A DNA stretch of 64,000 nt, from the NCBI RefSeq assembly GCF_001905545.1, contig NZ_LIPD01000003.1, forward strand, positions 345,147-409,146, given 5' to 3'. How positions within the stretch are numbered: the first letter of the stretch is position 1; each line of letters opens with the position of its first letter. The DNA comes from Streptomyces sp. CB02056. GTDB taxonomy: Bacteria; Actinomycetota; Actinomycetes; Streptomycetales; Streptomycetaceae. The notes beneath the pieces were generated by a model, which saw nothing but the letters and a program-made list of their open reading frames with translations, did not search any database and was not told the origin of the DNA. The translations under genes were made by a program, and so were the position numbers. Positions 7,889 through 16,869 of the stretch are shown piece after piece.

Positions 7889-8815
7889 TCAGGGCGCTTC
7901 CGCCCCCTCGGCGGCCGCCCCGTCCGCTCCCGCACCCTCGGTCACCGCTCCCGCGCCCCCGGCCGCCGCCCCCGGAGCCGTCCAACTCGCCAACAGGGCC
8001 AGCTTCTGGGCGGTGGGCGAGTCCGCCGGGGCGGTGTAGACGACCAGCAGCTGCTCCGGCGAGCCGTTGACGCCGAGGGTCTCGTAGCCGAAGTCGAGTC
8101 CGCCGACCAGCGGGTGGTTCACCTGCTTGACCCCGTGGGTCTTCTCCCGCACCAGGTGGTCCGCCCAGAGCCGGACGAACTCCGCGCTGCGCAGCGACAG
8201 TTCGCCCACCAGGGCGGCCAGCTCCGGGTCCTCCGGGTGCAGTCCGGCGTCCCGGCGCAGGAAGGCGACGGTCTCGGCGGCGACCGCGTCCCACTGCCCG
8301 TAGTACTCCCGGGCGGACGGGTCGAGGAAGGCGTGCCGGGCCTGGTTGGGCAGGCCGTCCGGGCCGGCGTCGGAACGCGTGGAGAAACCGTTCACCGCGT
8401 CGCCCAGCGCGTTCCAGGCCAGCACGTCCATCCGGCGGCCCAGCACGAAGGCCGGCACCCCGGTCATCAGGTCCAGCAGCAGCCGCGTCCCCGGCCGGAC
8501 CCGCTGCCGCCCCCGCACCCGGGCGGCGGAGGCGGCCGGCGCCTTGGGCGGACGGACCAGCGAGCGCAGGTGCGCGGCCTCCACCCCGTCCAGCCGCAGC
8601 ACCCGGGCCACCGCGTCCAGCACGGCGTCCGAGGCGCTGCCGCCCCGGCCCTGCTCCAGCCGGACGTAGTAGTCGACGCTGACGCCCGCGAGCTGCGCCA
8701 CCTCCTCCCGGCGCAGGCCCCGCACCCGGCGGCGGCCGTGCGAGGGCAGGCCCACCTCCTCCGGCAGGATCCGGGCCCGACGCGAGCGGAGGAAGTCCCC
8801 CAGGGTGTTCTCCAT
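7889..8815 (-). CDS. XRE-family regulator with MmyB-like ligand-binding domain
   Basis: The N-terminal HTH is clear: GDFLRSRRARI, then RGLRREEVAQLAGVSVDYYVRLEQGR, the hallmark of the actinobacterial MmyB-type regulators. The rest (residues about 105-270) is a PAS-like MmyB ligand-binding domain with RMDVLAWNALGDAV, REYYGQWDAVAAETVAFLR and the C-terminal HPLVGGLDFGYETL. The last 35 residues are an Ala/Gly/Glu-rich tail. The gene is divergent from an SDR oxidoreductase gene with a 195-bp intergenic region. Such pairs usually mean the regulator controls the SDR gene and senses its substrate or product; that is inference from context. Confidence 0.9.
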   Translation of the reverse strand: MENTLGDFLRSRRARILPEEVGLPSHGRRRVRGLRREEVAQLAGVSVDYYVRLEQGRGGSASDAVLDAVARVLRLDGVEAAHLRSLVRPPKAPAASAARVRGRQRVRPGTRLLLDLMTGVPAFVLGRRMDVLAWNALGDAVNGFSTRSDAGPDGLPNQARHAFLDPSAREYYGQWDAVAAETVAFLRRDAGLHPEDPELAALVGELSLRSAEFVRLWADHLVREKTHGVKQVNHPLVGGLDFGYETLGVNGSPEQLLVVYTAPADSPTAQKLALLASWTAPGAAAGGAGAVTEGAGADGAAAEGAEAP

Positions 8816-8882
8816 GCCGGGCAGGGTAGCCGCGGAGGGGCGTCCCGAGGGTGGCTCTGGCTTTCCCAGGCTCCCCGGTCCC

Positions 8883-8911
8883 GGGAAGGCCCGTCCTGGG
8901 AAGGCCCGTCC
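8883..8911. repeat. Direct repeat GGGAAGGCCCGTCC x2 in divergent promoter region
   Basis: Two copies of GGGAAGGCCCGTCC start at 8883 and 8898 (15-base period) between the XRE regulator and the SDR gene, flanked by CCCGGG. The position makes them candidate binding sites for the XRE regulator. Confidence 0.5.
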
Positions 8912-9010
8912 CGGGCTGGCGGTGCCCGGGAGGAACGCACCCCTGGGTAACCGGTCGCGGCCCGCGCAGAGTGGTCGGCGTCAGCCCGGCCGAACCCTCT
9001 GGAGCCCCCG

Positions 9011-9772
9011 ATGAGCCACCCGTCCCTCGCCGCCCGCACCGCCGTCGTCACCGGAGCCGCCAGCGGTATGGGCGCCGCCACCGCCCGGCTGCTCGCCGCC
9101 TCCGGCGCCCGGGTCGCCCTGCTCGCCCGCCGCACCGAGCGGCTGGACTCCCTCGCCGAGAAGATCGCCGCCGCGGGCGGGCAGGCCCTCGCCGTCACCG
9201 CCGACGTCACCGACCAGGCCTCGGTGGACGCCGCCGCGAAGGCCGTCCACGACGCCTACGGCCCGGTCGACCTGGTCGTCAACAACGCCGGGGTGATGCT
9301 GCCCAACCCGCTCGCCGACGGCCGGATCGACGAGTGGACCCGCATGGTGGACACCAACCTCACCGGCGCGCTGCGGATCGTCCGCGCCTTCGGCTCCGAC
9401 CTCACCGCGGCCGCCGCCGAGGGCCGCACCGCCGACCTGGTCAACGTCTCCTCGATCGCCTCGCACATGGTCTTCCCCGACTACGCGGTGTACGGGGCCA
9501 CCAAGGCCGCGCTCACCCAACTGTCCGCCGCCCTGCGCAGCGAGTTCGGCCCGCGCGACGTCCGGGTCAGCGCGATCGAGCCCGGACTGACCGACACCGA
9601 ACTCGCCGGGCACATCGACAACCCGGTGCTGCGCGAACAGCTCGGCGGCATGTTCGACGCCATCCCGGCCCTCGCGGCCGAGGACGTCGCCGACCTCATC
9701 GCGTACACCGTCAGCCGCCCCCGGCACGTCAACCTGCGCCACCTGGTCGTCCTGCCGACCCGCCAGGCCTAA
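9011..9772 (+). CDS. Short-chain dehydrogenase/reductase (SDR)
   Basis: An NAD(P)-dependent oxidoreductase of the classical SDR type, 253 aa. The cofactor loop is TGAASGMG near residues 14-21, with the NNAG strand further on (LVVNNAGVM). Catalytic residues are the serine in NVSSIAS and the pair Y161-x-x-x-K165 in YGATK. An Arg after the second strand (ARRTER) favours NADPH. The ATG has GGAG six bases upstream. It is transcribed away from the XRE/MmyB regulator, which probably controls it. The substrate is not predictable. Confidence 0.9.
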   Translation: MSHPSLAARTAVVTGAASGMGAATARLLAASGARVALLARRTERLDSLAEKIAAAGGQALAVTADVTDQASVDAAAKAVHDAYGPVDLVVNNAGVMLPNPLADGRIDEWTRMVDTNLTGALRIVRAFGSDLTAAAAEGRTADLVNVSSIASHMVFPDYAVYGATKAALTQLSAALRSEFGPRDVRVSAIEPGLTDTELAGHIDNPVLREQLGGMFDAIPALAAEDVADLIAYTVSRPRHVNLRHLVVLPTRQA

Positions 9773-9831
9773 GGCCCCGTCGTACCGGCACTGCGCAATC
9801 CCCACTCCTCGCCCACGGGTGGCATGGGAGC

Positions 9832-12609
9832 ATGCCATCCGTGGCGATCGTGACGGGGAGAACGGACGGCGACACCGGCGGGGGCGACCCGGGCGGTGCG
9901 CCCGCGCGGCGGAAACGCGGCAGCGGTGACAGCGCCCGCGACGACGAACGGACCGGCGCACCGGCCGACGGCGGCGACGAACGGACCGGGGTACCGGCCG
10001 ACGGCGGCACCGGAACGGCCACCGCCCGGATACCCGAGCAGACCGGCCCCGGACCCGGCCGGTTCCGGGCACGCCCACTGCCCGCCACCGACCGGGTCCG
10101 GCAGCCCGTCGCCCTGATCCGGCTGATCGGCGGCCTGTTCGCCATCGCCCTCACCCTGCTGCTCGCCGACTACGCCCGCGCCACCACCGGCGGCATCGCC
10201 GCCGACGTCGCCGAGGCGGCCGCGCTGGTGCCGCGCCCGCTGGCGAGCCTGGCCGGCGGGCTCACCACCGCCGCCGTCCTGCTGCTCCCGGTGGGCCTCG
10301 CCGTCCGCCGACTGCTGGGCCCCGACCGGCGGCGCGCCGTCCAGCAGGTCTCCGACGGACTGCTCGCCGCCGTCCTCGCGTACGGCGCCACCCTCGGCCT
10401 GGACCTGTGGGCCGACGACCTCGCCCCGCTCTCGCTGCTCACCGCGCTCACCCACGCGCTGCCCGACGGCGGACTCGGGCACACCGAGCCCGTCTACGGC
10501 TACCTCGCGCCGGTCCTCGCCTTCATGACCGCCTCCGGCAGCCGGGAACGCCGCCTGCCCTGGACCGTCCTCGCCCTCTCCGGCCTCGCCGGACTGACCG
10601 GCGGGTACGCCACCCCCACCGCGCTCCTGCTCGGGCTGCTGATCGGCTGGACCGGCGCCCACGGCACCCTGTACGCGGTCGGCACCCCCGACCCCTGCCC
10701 CCGGCCCGGCGAGGTCCTGCGCGCCCTGCGCGACAGCGGCCTGCGCCCGGTCGAGGCCCAGCCGGCCGGCCCCGACCGCTACCTGGTCCGACAGGCCGAC
10801 GACCGCCCCGACCTCGACGTCCAGCTCCTCGACCGGCAGGCCGTCACCGCCGCCGCCGTCCAGCGCGCCTGGCGCCGGCTGCGGCTGCGCACCGCCCCCG
10901 ACCCGCGCGTCCTGCGCTCCCCCCGCACCGGGCTGGAGCACGAGGCCCTGGTCGCGTACGCGGCCCTCGCGGCCGGCGTCCGCACCCGCCGCATCGCCGC
11001 CACCGCCGGCATCGGCCAGGACACCGCCCTCATCGCGTACGAGCGGCTGGCCGGGCGCACCCTGGACGAGCTCCCCGACGAGGAGATCACCGACGAGCTG
11101 CTCACCGACGCCTGGCGGCAGCTCGCCCTGCTCCAGCGCCGCGAGATCGCCCACCGCGCGCTCGTCCCCTCCTCCCTGCTGATCGACGACTCGGGCGCGG
11201 TCCACCTGGTCGACTTCGCCGACGGCGACATCGCCGCCACCGAACTCGTCCTCCACTGCGACCTCGCCCAGCTCCTCACCACCCTCGCCCTGCGCGCCGG
11301 CGCCGCCCGCTCCGTCCGTACGGCCACCGCCGTCCTCGGCCCCGACCCCGTCGGCGCCGCACTTCCCCTGCTCCAGCCCATCGCCCTCACCCACACCACC
11401 CGCCGCGCCCTCAAACAGCACGCGAAGCACACCGGCGCCCGGGCCGCCGAGCCGTCGGGCGGTCCGGCCGGTGTCGACGTTGCGGCCGAAGCCGGGTCCC
11501 CCACCGGCGGCGACGGGCCCGTCGCCACCACCGCTTCCCCGGCGCCCCCGGAGGCCACCACCACCGAGCCGGCCCCCGAGCACCACACCCCCGCCCCCAG
11601 CGGCCTGCTCGACGAGATCCGCGCCGAGGTCCTGCGCACCCGCCCGCGGGTGGTAGGCCGGCCGGTGCGGCTGGAGCGGCTGCGGCCGCGGACCCTGCTG
11701 GTCGTCGTGGGCGGGGTGGTGGCCGGCTGGCTGCTGATCCCGCAGCTGTTCGCGGCGGAGGACAACCCGGTCTCCGCGCTGGCGGACGCCGATCCCTGGT
11801 GGCTGCTGCTGGCGCTGGCCGCGGCGGCGGCCAGCCACGTCGCGGCGGCGATGGGCTTCGTGGGCTTCGTCCCGGAGCGGCTGGACTTCCGCAACGCGGT
11901 ACTGGCGCAGGTGGCCGGGTCGTTCGTAAAGCTGGTGTCGCCCGGCGGCGTCGGCGGGATCGCGCTGAACACCCGCCTGTTGCAGCGGGCCGGGATCCCG
12001 ACCGCGCAGGCGCTGTCCAGCGTCGGCGTCGGGAACCTGATCGGGCTGGTGCTGCACCTGTTGCAGCTCGGCGCCTTCGTCTACCTCCTGGACTTCGTAC
12101 CGGGCAGCTCCGAGCTGGACGCGCTGCCCGCGGTGGTCGGCGGACTGGCGGGGGCGGCGGCGCTGCTCGCGGTGGTGTCGGCGATCCCGGCGGCCCGGCG
12201 GTGGCTGGCGACGCGGCTGCGGCCGCTGACGGCCGAGGTGGTGCCGCGCCTGCTGGACCTGCTGCGCAGCCCGTCCAAACTGGCGGTGGGGGTGACCGGG
12301 CAGCTGCTGGTGTCGATCTGCCTGATCACCTGCCTGTACTGCTGTGTCCGGGCGATCGGCCGGGAGCCGTCCTTCGCCGCGGTCGCGGTGGTGTTCCTGG
12401 TGGGCAACGCGGTGGGCAGCGCGGCGCCGACCCCGGGCGGGGCCGGTGCGGTGGACGGGATGCTGCTCACGCTGCTCCAGCAGACCACGTCGATGGAGCC
12501 GGGCGGCGAGCTGGCCGCGGTGGCGCTGTTCCGCCTGCTGACGCTGATCCTGCCGGTGCTGCCGGGCTGGGCGGCCCTGGCCTGGCTGCAACGGCGCCGG
12601 GCCCTGTAG
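9832..12609 (+). CDS. Large membrane protein: N-terminal membrane region, pseudokinase, C-terminal LPG-synthase/flippase-like domain
   Basis: The first 80 residues are charged and disordered, then several membrane helices follow (residues about 90-290). A kinase-like region follows (about 300-540): EHEALVAYAALAAG, then HRALVPSSLLIDD where HRD and its Asn are replaced by HRA and Ser, while the metal-binding Asp of VDFADG remains. It should therefore be a pseudokinase. A linker leads to the C-terminal lysylphosphatidylglycerol-synthase transmembrane (flippase-like) domain with GGVGGIALNTRLLQ and ATPTPGGAGAVDG-like loops. The start is ambiguous: GTG 9841 is spaced better from GGGAG than ATG 9832. 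Likely role: lipid or glycan handling in the membrane. Confidence 0.85.
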   Translation: MPSVAIVTGRTDGDTGGGDPGGAPARRKRGSGDSARDDERTGAPADGGDERTGVPADGGTGTATARIPEQTGPGPGRFRARPLPATDRVRQPVALIRLIGGLFAIALTLLLADYARATTGGIAADVAEAAALVPRPLASLAGGLTTAAVLLLPVGLAVRRLLGPDRRRAVQQVSDGLLAAVLAYGATLGLDLWADDLAPLSLLTALTHALPDGGLGHTEPVYGYLAPVLAFMTASGSRERRLPWTVLALSGLAGLTGGYATPTALLLGLLIGWTGAHGTLYAVGTPDPCPRPGEVLRALRDSGLRPVEAQPAGPDRYLVRQADDRPDLDVQLLDRQAVTAAAVQRAWRRLRLRTAPDPRVLRSPRTGLEHEALVAYAALAAGVRTRRIAATAGIGQDTALIAYERLAGRTLDELPDEEITDELLTDAWRQLALLQRREIAHRALVPSSLLIDDSGAVHLVDFADGDIAATELVLHCDLAQLLTTLALRAGAARSVRTATAVLGPDPVGAALPLLQPIALTHTTRRALKQHAKHTGARAAEPSGGPAGVDVAAEAGSPTGGDGPVATTASPAPPEATTTEPAPEHHTPAPSGLLDEIRAEVLRTRPRVVGRPVRLERLRPRTLLVVVGGVVAGWLLIPQLFAAEDNPVSALADADPWWLLLALAAAAASHVAAAMGFVGFVPERLDFRNAVLAQVAGSFVKLVSPGGVGGIALNTRLLQRAGIPTAQALSSVGVGNLIGLVLHLLQLGAFVYLLDFVPGSSELDALPAVVGGLAGAAALLAVVSAIPAARRWLATRLRPLTAEVVPRLLDLLRSPSKLAVGVTGQLLVSICLITCLYCCVRAIGREPSFAAVAVVFLVGNAVGSAAPTPGGAGAVDGMLLTLLQQTTSMEPGGELAAVALFRLLTLILPVLPGWAALAWLQRRRAL

Positions 12610-12654
12610 CCGCTCCGGGGCCCCTCTGCTCCCGCTCCGCTCCCTGGGACCCCG

Positions 12655-12855
12655 CTACTCCCGGTACTCCTCCTCGTCGTGCCGGACCGGCTGGGTCTGT
12701 TCCACGACGTCCGCGACGTTGGTCGCCGGGTCCGCGCCGACGGCCCGGCGTTCGGCCACCTCGTCGTACGTGTCGCCCTCGGGTGCCTGCTCGTCGGGCT
12801 CGACGGTCTCGGCGGTCTCGTCGATCAGGTATTCCTCGTGCTGTTCCTGCGGCAT
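12655..12855 (-). CDS. Small acidic hypothetical protein
   Basis: A 66-residue protein very rich in Glu and Asp with no hydrophobic core, probably disordered (EEYLIDETAETVEPDEQAPEGD). ATG at 12855 is favoured because GAGGACGG lies just before it; a GTG five codons upstream is the alternative. No family is recognised. A perfect 19-bp direct repeat sits immediately upstream. Confidence 0.6.
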   Translation of the reverse strand: MPQEQHEEYLIDETAETVEPDEQAPEGDTYDEVAERRAVGADPATNVADVVEQTQPVRHDEEEYRE

Positions 12856-12871
12856 GGCATCCGTCCTCACT

Positions 12872-12910
12872 GTTCGGAGGCCTTCACGGGCGTTCGGAGG
12901 CCTTCACGGG
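12872..12910. repeat. Perfect 19-bp direct repeat
   Basis: GTTCGGAGGCCTTCACGGG occurs at 12872-12890 and again at 12892-12910, one base apart. It lies directly upstream of the leftward small acidic gene. It may be a duplicated operator or a slippage product. Confidence 0.75.
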
Positions 12911-13071
12911 CCCGGCTGGCGTACTCGCAGTATCCGCCGCCCGGCGCCGGGACGCGACGCGCCGACGACGCTCCGGCGTTGCCGGGACTCCGGCGGGCCC
13001 CCGGCCGACCGGCCTGATTGACCCACGAAACAGCACCGTGAATGACCCAGGGGACGGGTGCATTCCGCTCC

Positions 13072-13077
13072 TAGGGT
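13072..13077 (+). promoter_or_regulatory. Candidate -10 box of a leaderless transcript
   Basis: TAGGGT ends eight bases before the ATG of the AhpD-like gene, and no Shine-Dalgarno is present. This is the usual arrangement for leaderless genes in streptomycetes. The -35 region is not recognisable. Confidence 0.4.
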
Positions 13078-13084
13078 CGTAGCC

Positions 13085-13597
13085 ATGACGACGAACGAGA
13101 GCTCCCGGACCACCGAAGCCACCCGGACCGCCCGGACCACCGAGGCCCTCGCGGGCACCGCCCGCCTCGACTACGCCCGCACCGCCCCCAAGGTGTTCCG
13201 CGCGATGATCGCCCTGGACGCCGCCGCCCGCGAGGGCCTCGACCCGGCCCTGGTCGAGCTCGTCCAGATGCGCACCTCCCAGCTGAACGGCTGCGCGTAC
13301 TGCCTGGACATGCACGCCAAGGACGCCCGCAAGGCAGGCGAGACCGACGAGCGGATCTACCTGCTGCCGGTCTGGCCGGACGCCCCCGCCGGGGTGTACA
13401 CCGAGCGCGAGCGGGCCGCCCTGGCCCTGGCCGAGGAGGTCGCCCGGATCGACGGCGGCGTCTCGGACGCGGTGTACGCCCGGGCCGCCGCACACTTCGC
13501 GGAGGCCGAGCTGGCGCAGCTGATCTCGGTCTGCTTCACCATCAACGCCTGGAACCGCATCAACGTGGCCACCCGCAAGACCCCCGGCACCGCCTGA
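13085..13597 (+). CDS. Carboxymuconolactone decarboxylase / AhpD-like alkylhydroperoxidase
   Basis: The 170-residue cytoplasmic protein has the AhpD core: a C70-x-x-C73 redox pair in NGCAYCLDMHAKDA with His77 after it, then the helix region with ERERAALALAEEVARI and a C-terminal FTINAWNRINVATR. These residues support peroxidase activity dependent on dithiols. Start chosen at ATG 13085, where conserved spacing fits; the first 20 residues are Thr-rich and poorly conserved. It appears to be leaderless. It is monocistronic. Confidence 0.9.
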   Translation: MTTNESSRTTEATRTARTTEALAGTARLDYARTAPKVFRAMIALDAAAREGLDPALVELVQMRTSQLNGCAYCLDMHAKDARKAGETDERIYLLPVWPDAPAGVYTERERAALALAEEVARIDGGVSDAVYARAAAHFAEAELAQLISVCFTINAWNRINVATRKTPGTA

Positions 13598-13804
13598 CCG
13601 CGCCCACCATCCGCGCCGCACGGCCGTCCGCACCGCCGTTCCCGAGCCGCGTCCCGGGCGACGGCGAGTGCACCGGCGGGAGCACCCGTCCCGGGCGGCG
13701 GCCGGAACGCCGTCCGGGCCACCGGGGGTACGATCGGTGCCGTACAAAGGGCTAACCCACACCCACCCGGTGGCCCCGAGGCCCATACGAACGACGGGGA
13801 AATC

Positions 13805-14449
13805 ATGTCCGGCTCGCACTACTTCACCGGTGCACCCGAGGTCGCCAGCGACCGCCGGCCGATCACGGTCTCCCTGCCGGACCTCACCCTGGAACTGACC
13901 ACCGACACCGGGGTGTTCTCCCGCACCCGGCTCGACCCGTGCACCCGGATCCTGCTGGAGCACGCCCCGCAGCCGCGGGTGCGCGGCCCGATCCTGGACA
14001 TCGGCTGCGGTTACGGTCCGATCGCGCTGACCTGGGCGAGCCGCCGCAAGCGCCTCCCGGTCTGGGCGGTGGACGTCAACGAGCGCGCCCTGGAGCTGGT
14101 CCGGCTGAACGCCGAGGCGCTGGGGCTCGGCAACGTCCAGGCCTCCCTGCCCGACGACGTCCCCGAGGACGTCCGCTTCGCCACCATCTACTCCAACCCT
14201 CCGATCCGGATCGGCAAGGCCGCGCTGCGCCGCCTGCTCACGCACTGGCTCGACCGGCTGACCCCGGACGGCTCGGCGTTCCTGGTGGTGCAGAAGCACC
14301 TGGGCTCGGACTCGCTCCAGAAGTGGCTGAACGAGCAGGGCTACCCGACCAGTCGGGTCACGTCGGTCAACGGGTGCCGGATTCTGGAAGCGCGGCCCCG
14401 CCCCGAGGTGGGCGAGGGCTCCGAGAGTGGACGAGGTACGACGACGTGA
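13805..14449 (+). CDS. Class I SAM-dependent methyltransferase, RsmC-like
   Basis: The protein methylates RNA or another substrate with S-adenosylmethionine. Motif I is D65-I-G-C-G-Y-G in the SAM site and motif IV is SNPPIR, the N-P-P type used for N-methylation of exocyclic amino groups, typical for RsmC, a 16S rRNA guanine methyltransferase. It covers only the C-terminal catalytic half of E. coli RsmC, as usual in actinobacteria. GGGGAAATC precedes the ATG. The stop codon overlaps the next start (GTGA), so it is translationally coupled with a TrmH-family gene; the pair acts on rRNA or tRNA. Confidence 0.85.
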   Translation: MSGSHYFTGAPEVASDRRPITVSLPDLTLELTTDTGVFSRTRLDPCTRILLEHAPQPRVRGPILDIGCGYGPIALTWASRRKRLPVWAVDVNERALELVRLNAEALGLGNVQASLPDDVPEDVRFATIYSNPPIRIGKAALRRLLTHWLDRLTPDGSAFLVVQKHLGSDSLQKWLNEQGYPTSRVTSVNGCRILEARPRPEVGEGSESGRGTTT

Positions 14450-15030
14450 AGCAGCTGCGCGGGACCGAACTGAAGCGTCTGCACCGCTCGTGGCGGCGCA
14501 GCAACGAGTTCCGGCTCGCGATGATCCTGGAGAACCTCCAGTCGCCGTTCAACGTCGGCTCGGTGGTCCGCACCGGCGCGGCGATGGGCGCCGAGAAGCT
14601 GTACCTGGTCGGGGACACCCCGTCGGTGCGCTCCTCCGGCGCGCAGAAGGCCGCGATGGGCACCGACAAGTACCTGAAGGTGGAGCACTTCCCGACCATC
14701 GCCGAGGCGGTCGCGGCGGCCAAGGCGGACGGCTTCAAGGTCGTCGGCCTGGAGCTGGCGGACGAGGCGGTGCCGATGTTCGCCGCCGAGCTGACCCCGG
14801 CGGTGGCCTTCATGCTCGGGCACGAGGACCGCGGGATCACCCCCGAGGCGCTGGCGCTCTGCGACCAGGTCGTGTTCGTGCCGCAGCTGGGCCGGGTCGG
14901 CTCGCTGAACGTCTCGGCGGCCGCGACGGTGGCCTGCTACGAGGCGCGCCGGCAGGGTTACGCGATCAGCGGCACCCCGGACGGCGACCTCTCGGGTGAC
15001 CTCGCGGGCGACCTCGGCGACGACGAGTAG
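14446..15030 (+). CDS. TrmH-family (SPOUT) RNA 2'-O-methyltransferase
   Basis: A SPOUT-fold methyltransferase of 194 aa. The three conserved motifs are visible: N-x-G-S-V-V-R-T (NVGSVVRTGAAMG), MLGHEDRGI, and QLGRVGSLNVSAAATVACYEA, which forms the knotted SAM site. No separate RNA-binding domain is present, so it resembles the short tRNA-type members. The GTG at 14446 overlaps the previous stop by four bases. The C-terminus is a short acidic Gly/Asp tail. The exact RNA target is unknown. Confidence 0.88.
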   Translation: MKQLRGTELKRLHRSWRRSNEFRLAMILENLQSPFNVGSVVRTGAAMGAEKLYLVGDTPSVRSSGAQKAAMGTDKYLKVEHFPTIAEAVAAAKADGFKVVGLELADEAVPMFAAELTPAVAFMLGHEDRGITPEALALCDQVVFVPQLGRVGSLNVSAAATVACYEARRQGYAISGTPDGDLSGDLAGDLGDDE

Positions 15031-15113
15031 TAGACGGCGCGCAGGAGACGGCGAGAAGGAGACGACGGGCAGACGGGCGACACCCCCTGGGTGTGCCCCG
15101 AAGCCCGAGGGCA

Positions 15114-15141
15114 GCCCGGACCGTCCGCCGACGGCCCGGGC
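15114..15141. terminator. Hairpin between convergent genes
   Basis: Arms GCCCGG-A-CCGTC and GACGG-C-CCGGGC pair around CGCC. It sits 13 bases after the ABC permease stop and about 80 bases after the TrmH-family gene, so it can serve both. Confidence 0.45.
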
Positions 15142-15153
15142 GCCCGTCTCCGG

Positions 15154-16869
15154 TCAGCCCTTGACGTTCCGTCGGGCGGCGCCGACCAGGAACACCACCG
15201 CGAGCATGGCCGCGGACAGCGCCCCGACCAGCAGCGGCCCCGGACCGCCCGGGCTGCCGTTCACGCGCACGGCCCCCATGAAGTCGACGGCGGCGACGTT
15301 GTTGACGAGGACCCACCAGAGCGGCAGGTAGACCACCTGGAAGAGCCGGTGGCTCCGGCTCACCACCCCGAGCGCCATGGCCAGCGAGGGGACGAACAGC
15401 GCGCCTCCGAGCCAACTGGCCGTCCCCGCACCGTCGCCCGCCGCCAGCATGCGTATCAGCGGGGCGGCACCCGTCACCGCGGTGAGCACCAGCCCGGACG
15501 CCCATTCGGCGAGCAGCCTGCGCCGGGCCGACGGGTAGGCGCCGAGCAGCACCTCCAGACCGTTCTCGACCTGCTGACTGCCGAGCCGGGACCAGATCAG
15601 GACCGGCCACAGCCACGCCAGGGGCAGGAGCAGGCCGGTGACGGCGTCCATCGGCAGCACGAACCCGGCCACCGTCAGCCCGGCGGCGACCAGCCACCAC
15701 CAGCGGGAGACGCCCTGCACCAGGATCCGGGCCTCCCCCGCCAGCAGCCGCCCGAACGCCCCGGCCCGCCGCGCTTCGGCCTGCGGCAGGGCGGTCCGCT
15801 GCGGTTCGGTCCGTAGCCGAGCGCCCGGTACGGTCGCCCAGCGCGCCCCCGCCGTCTCCGTCCCCTCGGCCCCGGACGACTCCCCGGCCATCACCTCCGC
15901 GACGGCCCCGGCCCCGGCCCCGACGGCAGCCGCACCCCCGGACGCACCGCCGGAGGCACGCGCCGGATCGAACCTGCCGAACCACAGGGCCGGCAGCAGC
16001 GCCAGGCCGATCGCCAGCAGCACCAGGGCCAGCCGCCCGAGGACGAACCCGGCGGACGGCTCGAACCCGCCCCAGAGGAAGGTGCCCAGCGGCTTGTCGA
16101 CCTTGGTCAGCCCGAGGCTGAACCCGCCGTCGCCGACCGACTCGTGCCGGGCCTCCAGCGCCGCGCCCATCGACCGCGCGACCTGGTGCACGCCGAGGCC
16201 GTCCAGCGGCGCGGAGGCCGACTGCCCGCCGAGCGCGAGCACCATGGCCAGCACGAACCAGACGACGTTCCCGAAGCCGCCTCGCAGCAGCGGCACCGTC
16301 TCGAACACCAGCGCCGCCGCCGCGGTGAGCGCCATCAGGGGCAGCGCGAGCAGCAGGAACGGCACCACCAGGGCTATCGGGTCGACCGCGCGGTCCTCAC
16401 CGCGGGCGAGCTGCATCAGCAGCGCGGTGACGGCCAGCACGCCGACCATGGAGGCGAGCACCAGCAGGTTGCTCAGGAACTTGGCCAGGAGGTAGCGGGA
16501 GTTGCGCAGCGGGGTGGCGGCGAGGACCTGGCCGACCCCGCTCGCCTCGTCCCGCGCGATGCCGCTGCGCACCACGTAGAAGCCGCCGAAGGTGAGCCAG
16601 AGCGCACCGGCCAGGGCCGTGACCGCGCCGACGTAGGCGCTGTTGTAGATGCCCCGGTGGCCGCCCACGTCCATGATCGTCCAGTGGCCGCCGGCGTCCG
16701 GTACGGCCAGGTAGCCGAGCCCGACCGCGGCGAGCAGCGTCACCGCGTACACCGGTCGGCGCACCCGGTCCCGGAAGTCGCCGACCGCCAGCCTGGCCAA
16801 CGCCGGCCCGACCCCCGACCCCGAAGCCGACCCGACCGCCGGACCCGTCACCGTCACCGTCGCCCTCAT
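15154..16869 (-). CDS. ABC transporter permease (ABC-2-like, multi-span)
   Basis: The 571-residue protein has about ten to twelve hydrophobic helices in two blocks, joined by an Ala/Gly/Glu-rich cytoplasmic linker near residues 300-370. The early 'GIARDEASGVGQVLAATPLRNSRYLLAKFLSNL' stretch is the coupling region of ABC-2 type permeases. Its ATG overlaps the stop of the upstream ATPase gene by four bases (ATGA), so they form one transporter, with the ATPase as partner. It is last of the leftward lipoprotein-ATPase-permease set. Substrate not known; the neighbouring two-component system suggests envelope stress or peptide export. Confidence 0.88.
   Translation of the reverse strand: MRATVTVTGPAVGSASGSGVGPALARLAVGDFRDRVRRPVYAVTLLAAVGLGYLAVPDAGGHWTIMDVGGHRGIYNSAYVGAVTALAGALWLTFGGFYVVRSGIARDEASGVGQVLAATPLRNSRYLLAKFLSNLLVLASMVGVLAVTALLMQLARGEDRAVDPIALVVPFLLLALPLMALTAAAALVFETVPLLRGGFGNVVWFVLAMVLALGGQSASAPLDGLGVHQVARSMGAALEARHESVGDGGFSLGLTKVDKPLGTFLWGGFEPSAGFVLGRLALVLLAIGLALLPALWFGRFDPARASGGASGGAAAVGAGAGAVAEVMAGESSGAEGTETAGARWATVPGARLRTEPQRTALPQAEARRAGAFGRLLAGEARILVQGVSRWWWLVAAGLTVAGFVLPMDAVTGLLLPLAWLWPVLIWSRLGSQQVENGLEVLLGAYPSARRRLLAEWASGLVLTAVTGAAPLIRMLAAGDGAGTASWLGGALFVPSLAMALGVVSRSHRLFQVVYLPLWWVLVNNVAAVDFMGAVRVNGSPGGPGPLLVGALSAAMLAVVFLVGAARRNVKG

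Noticed and set aside
9769..12591. Very long open frame on the minus strand opposite the flippase-like gene
   Set aside because: Its translation is Gln/Gly/Arg-rich without any domain. It is a shadow produced by high GC content in the third codon position of the real gene.
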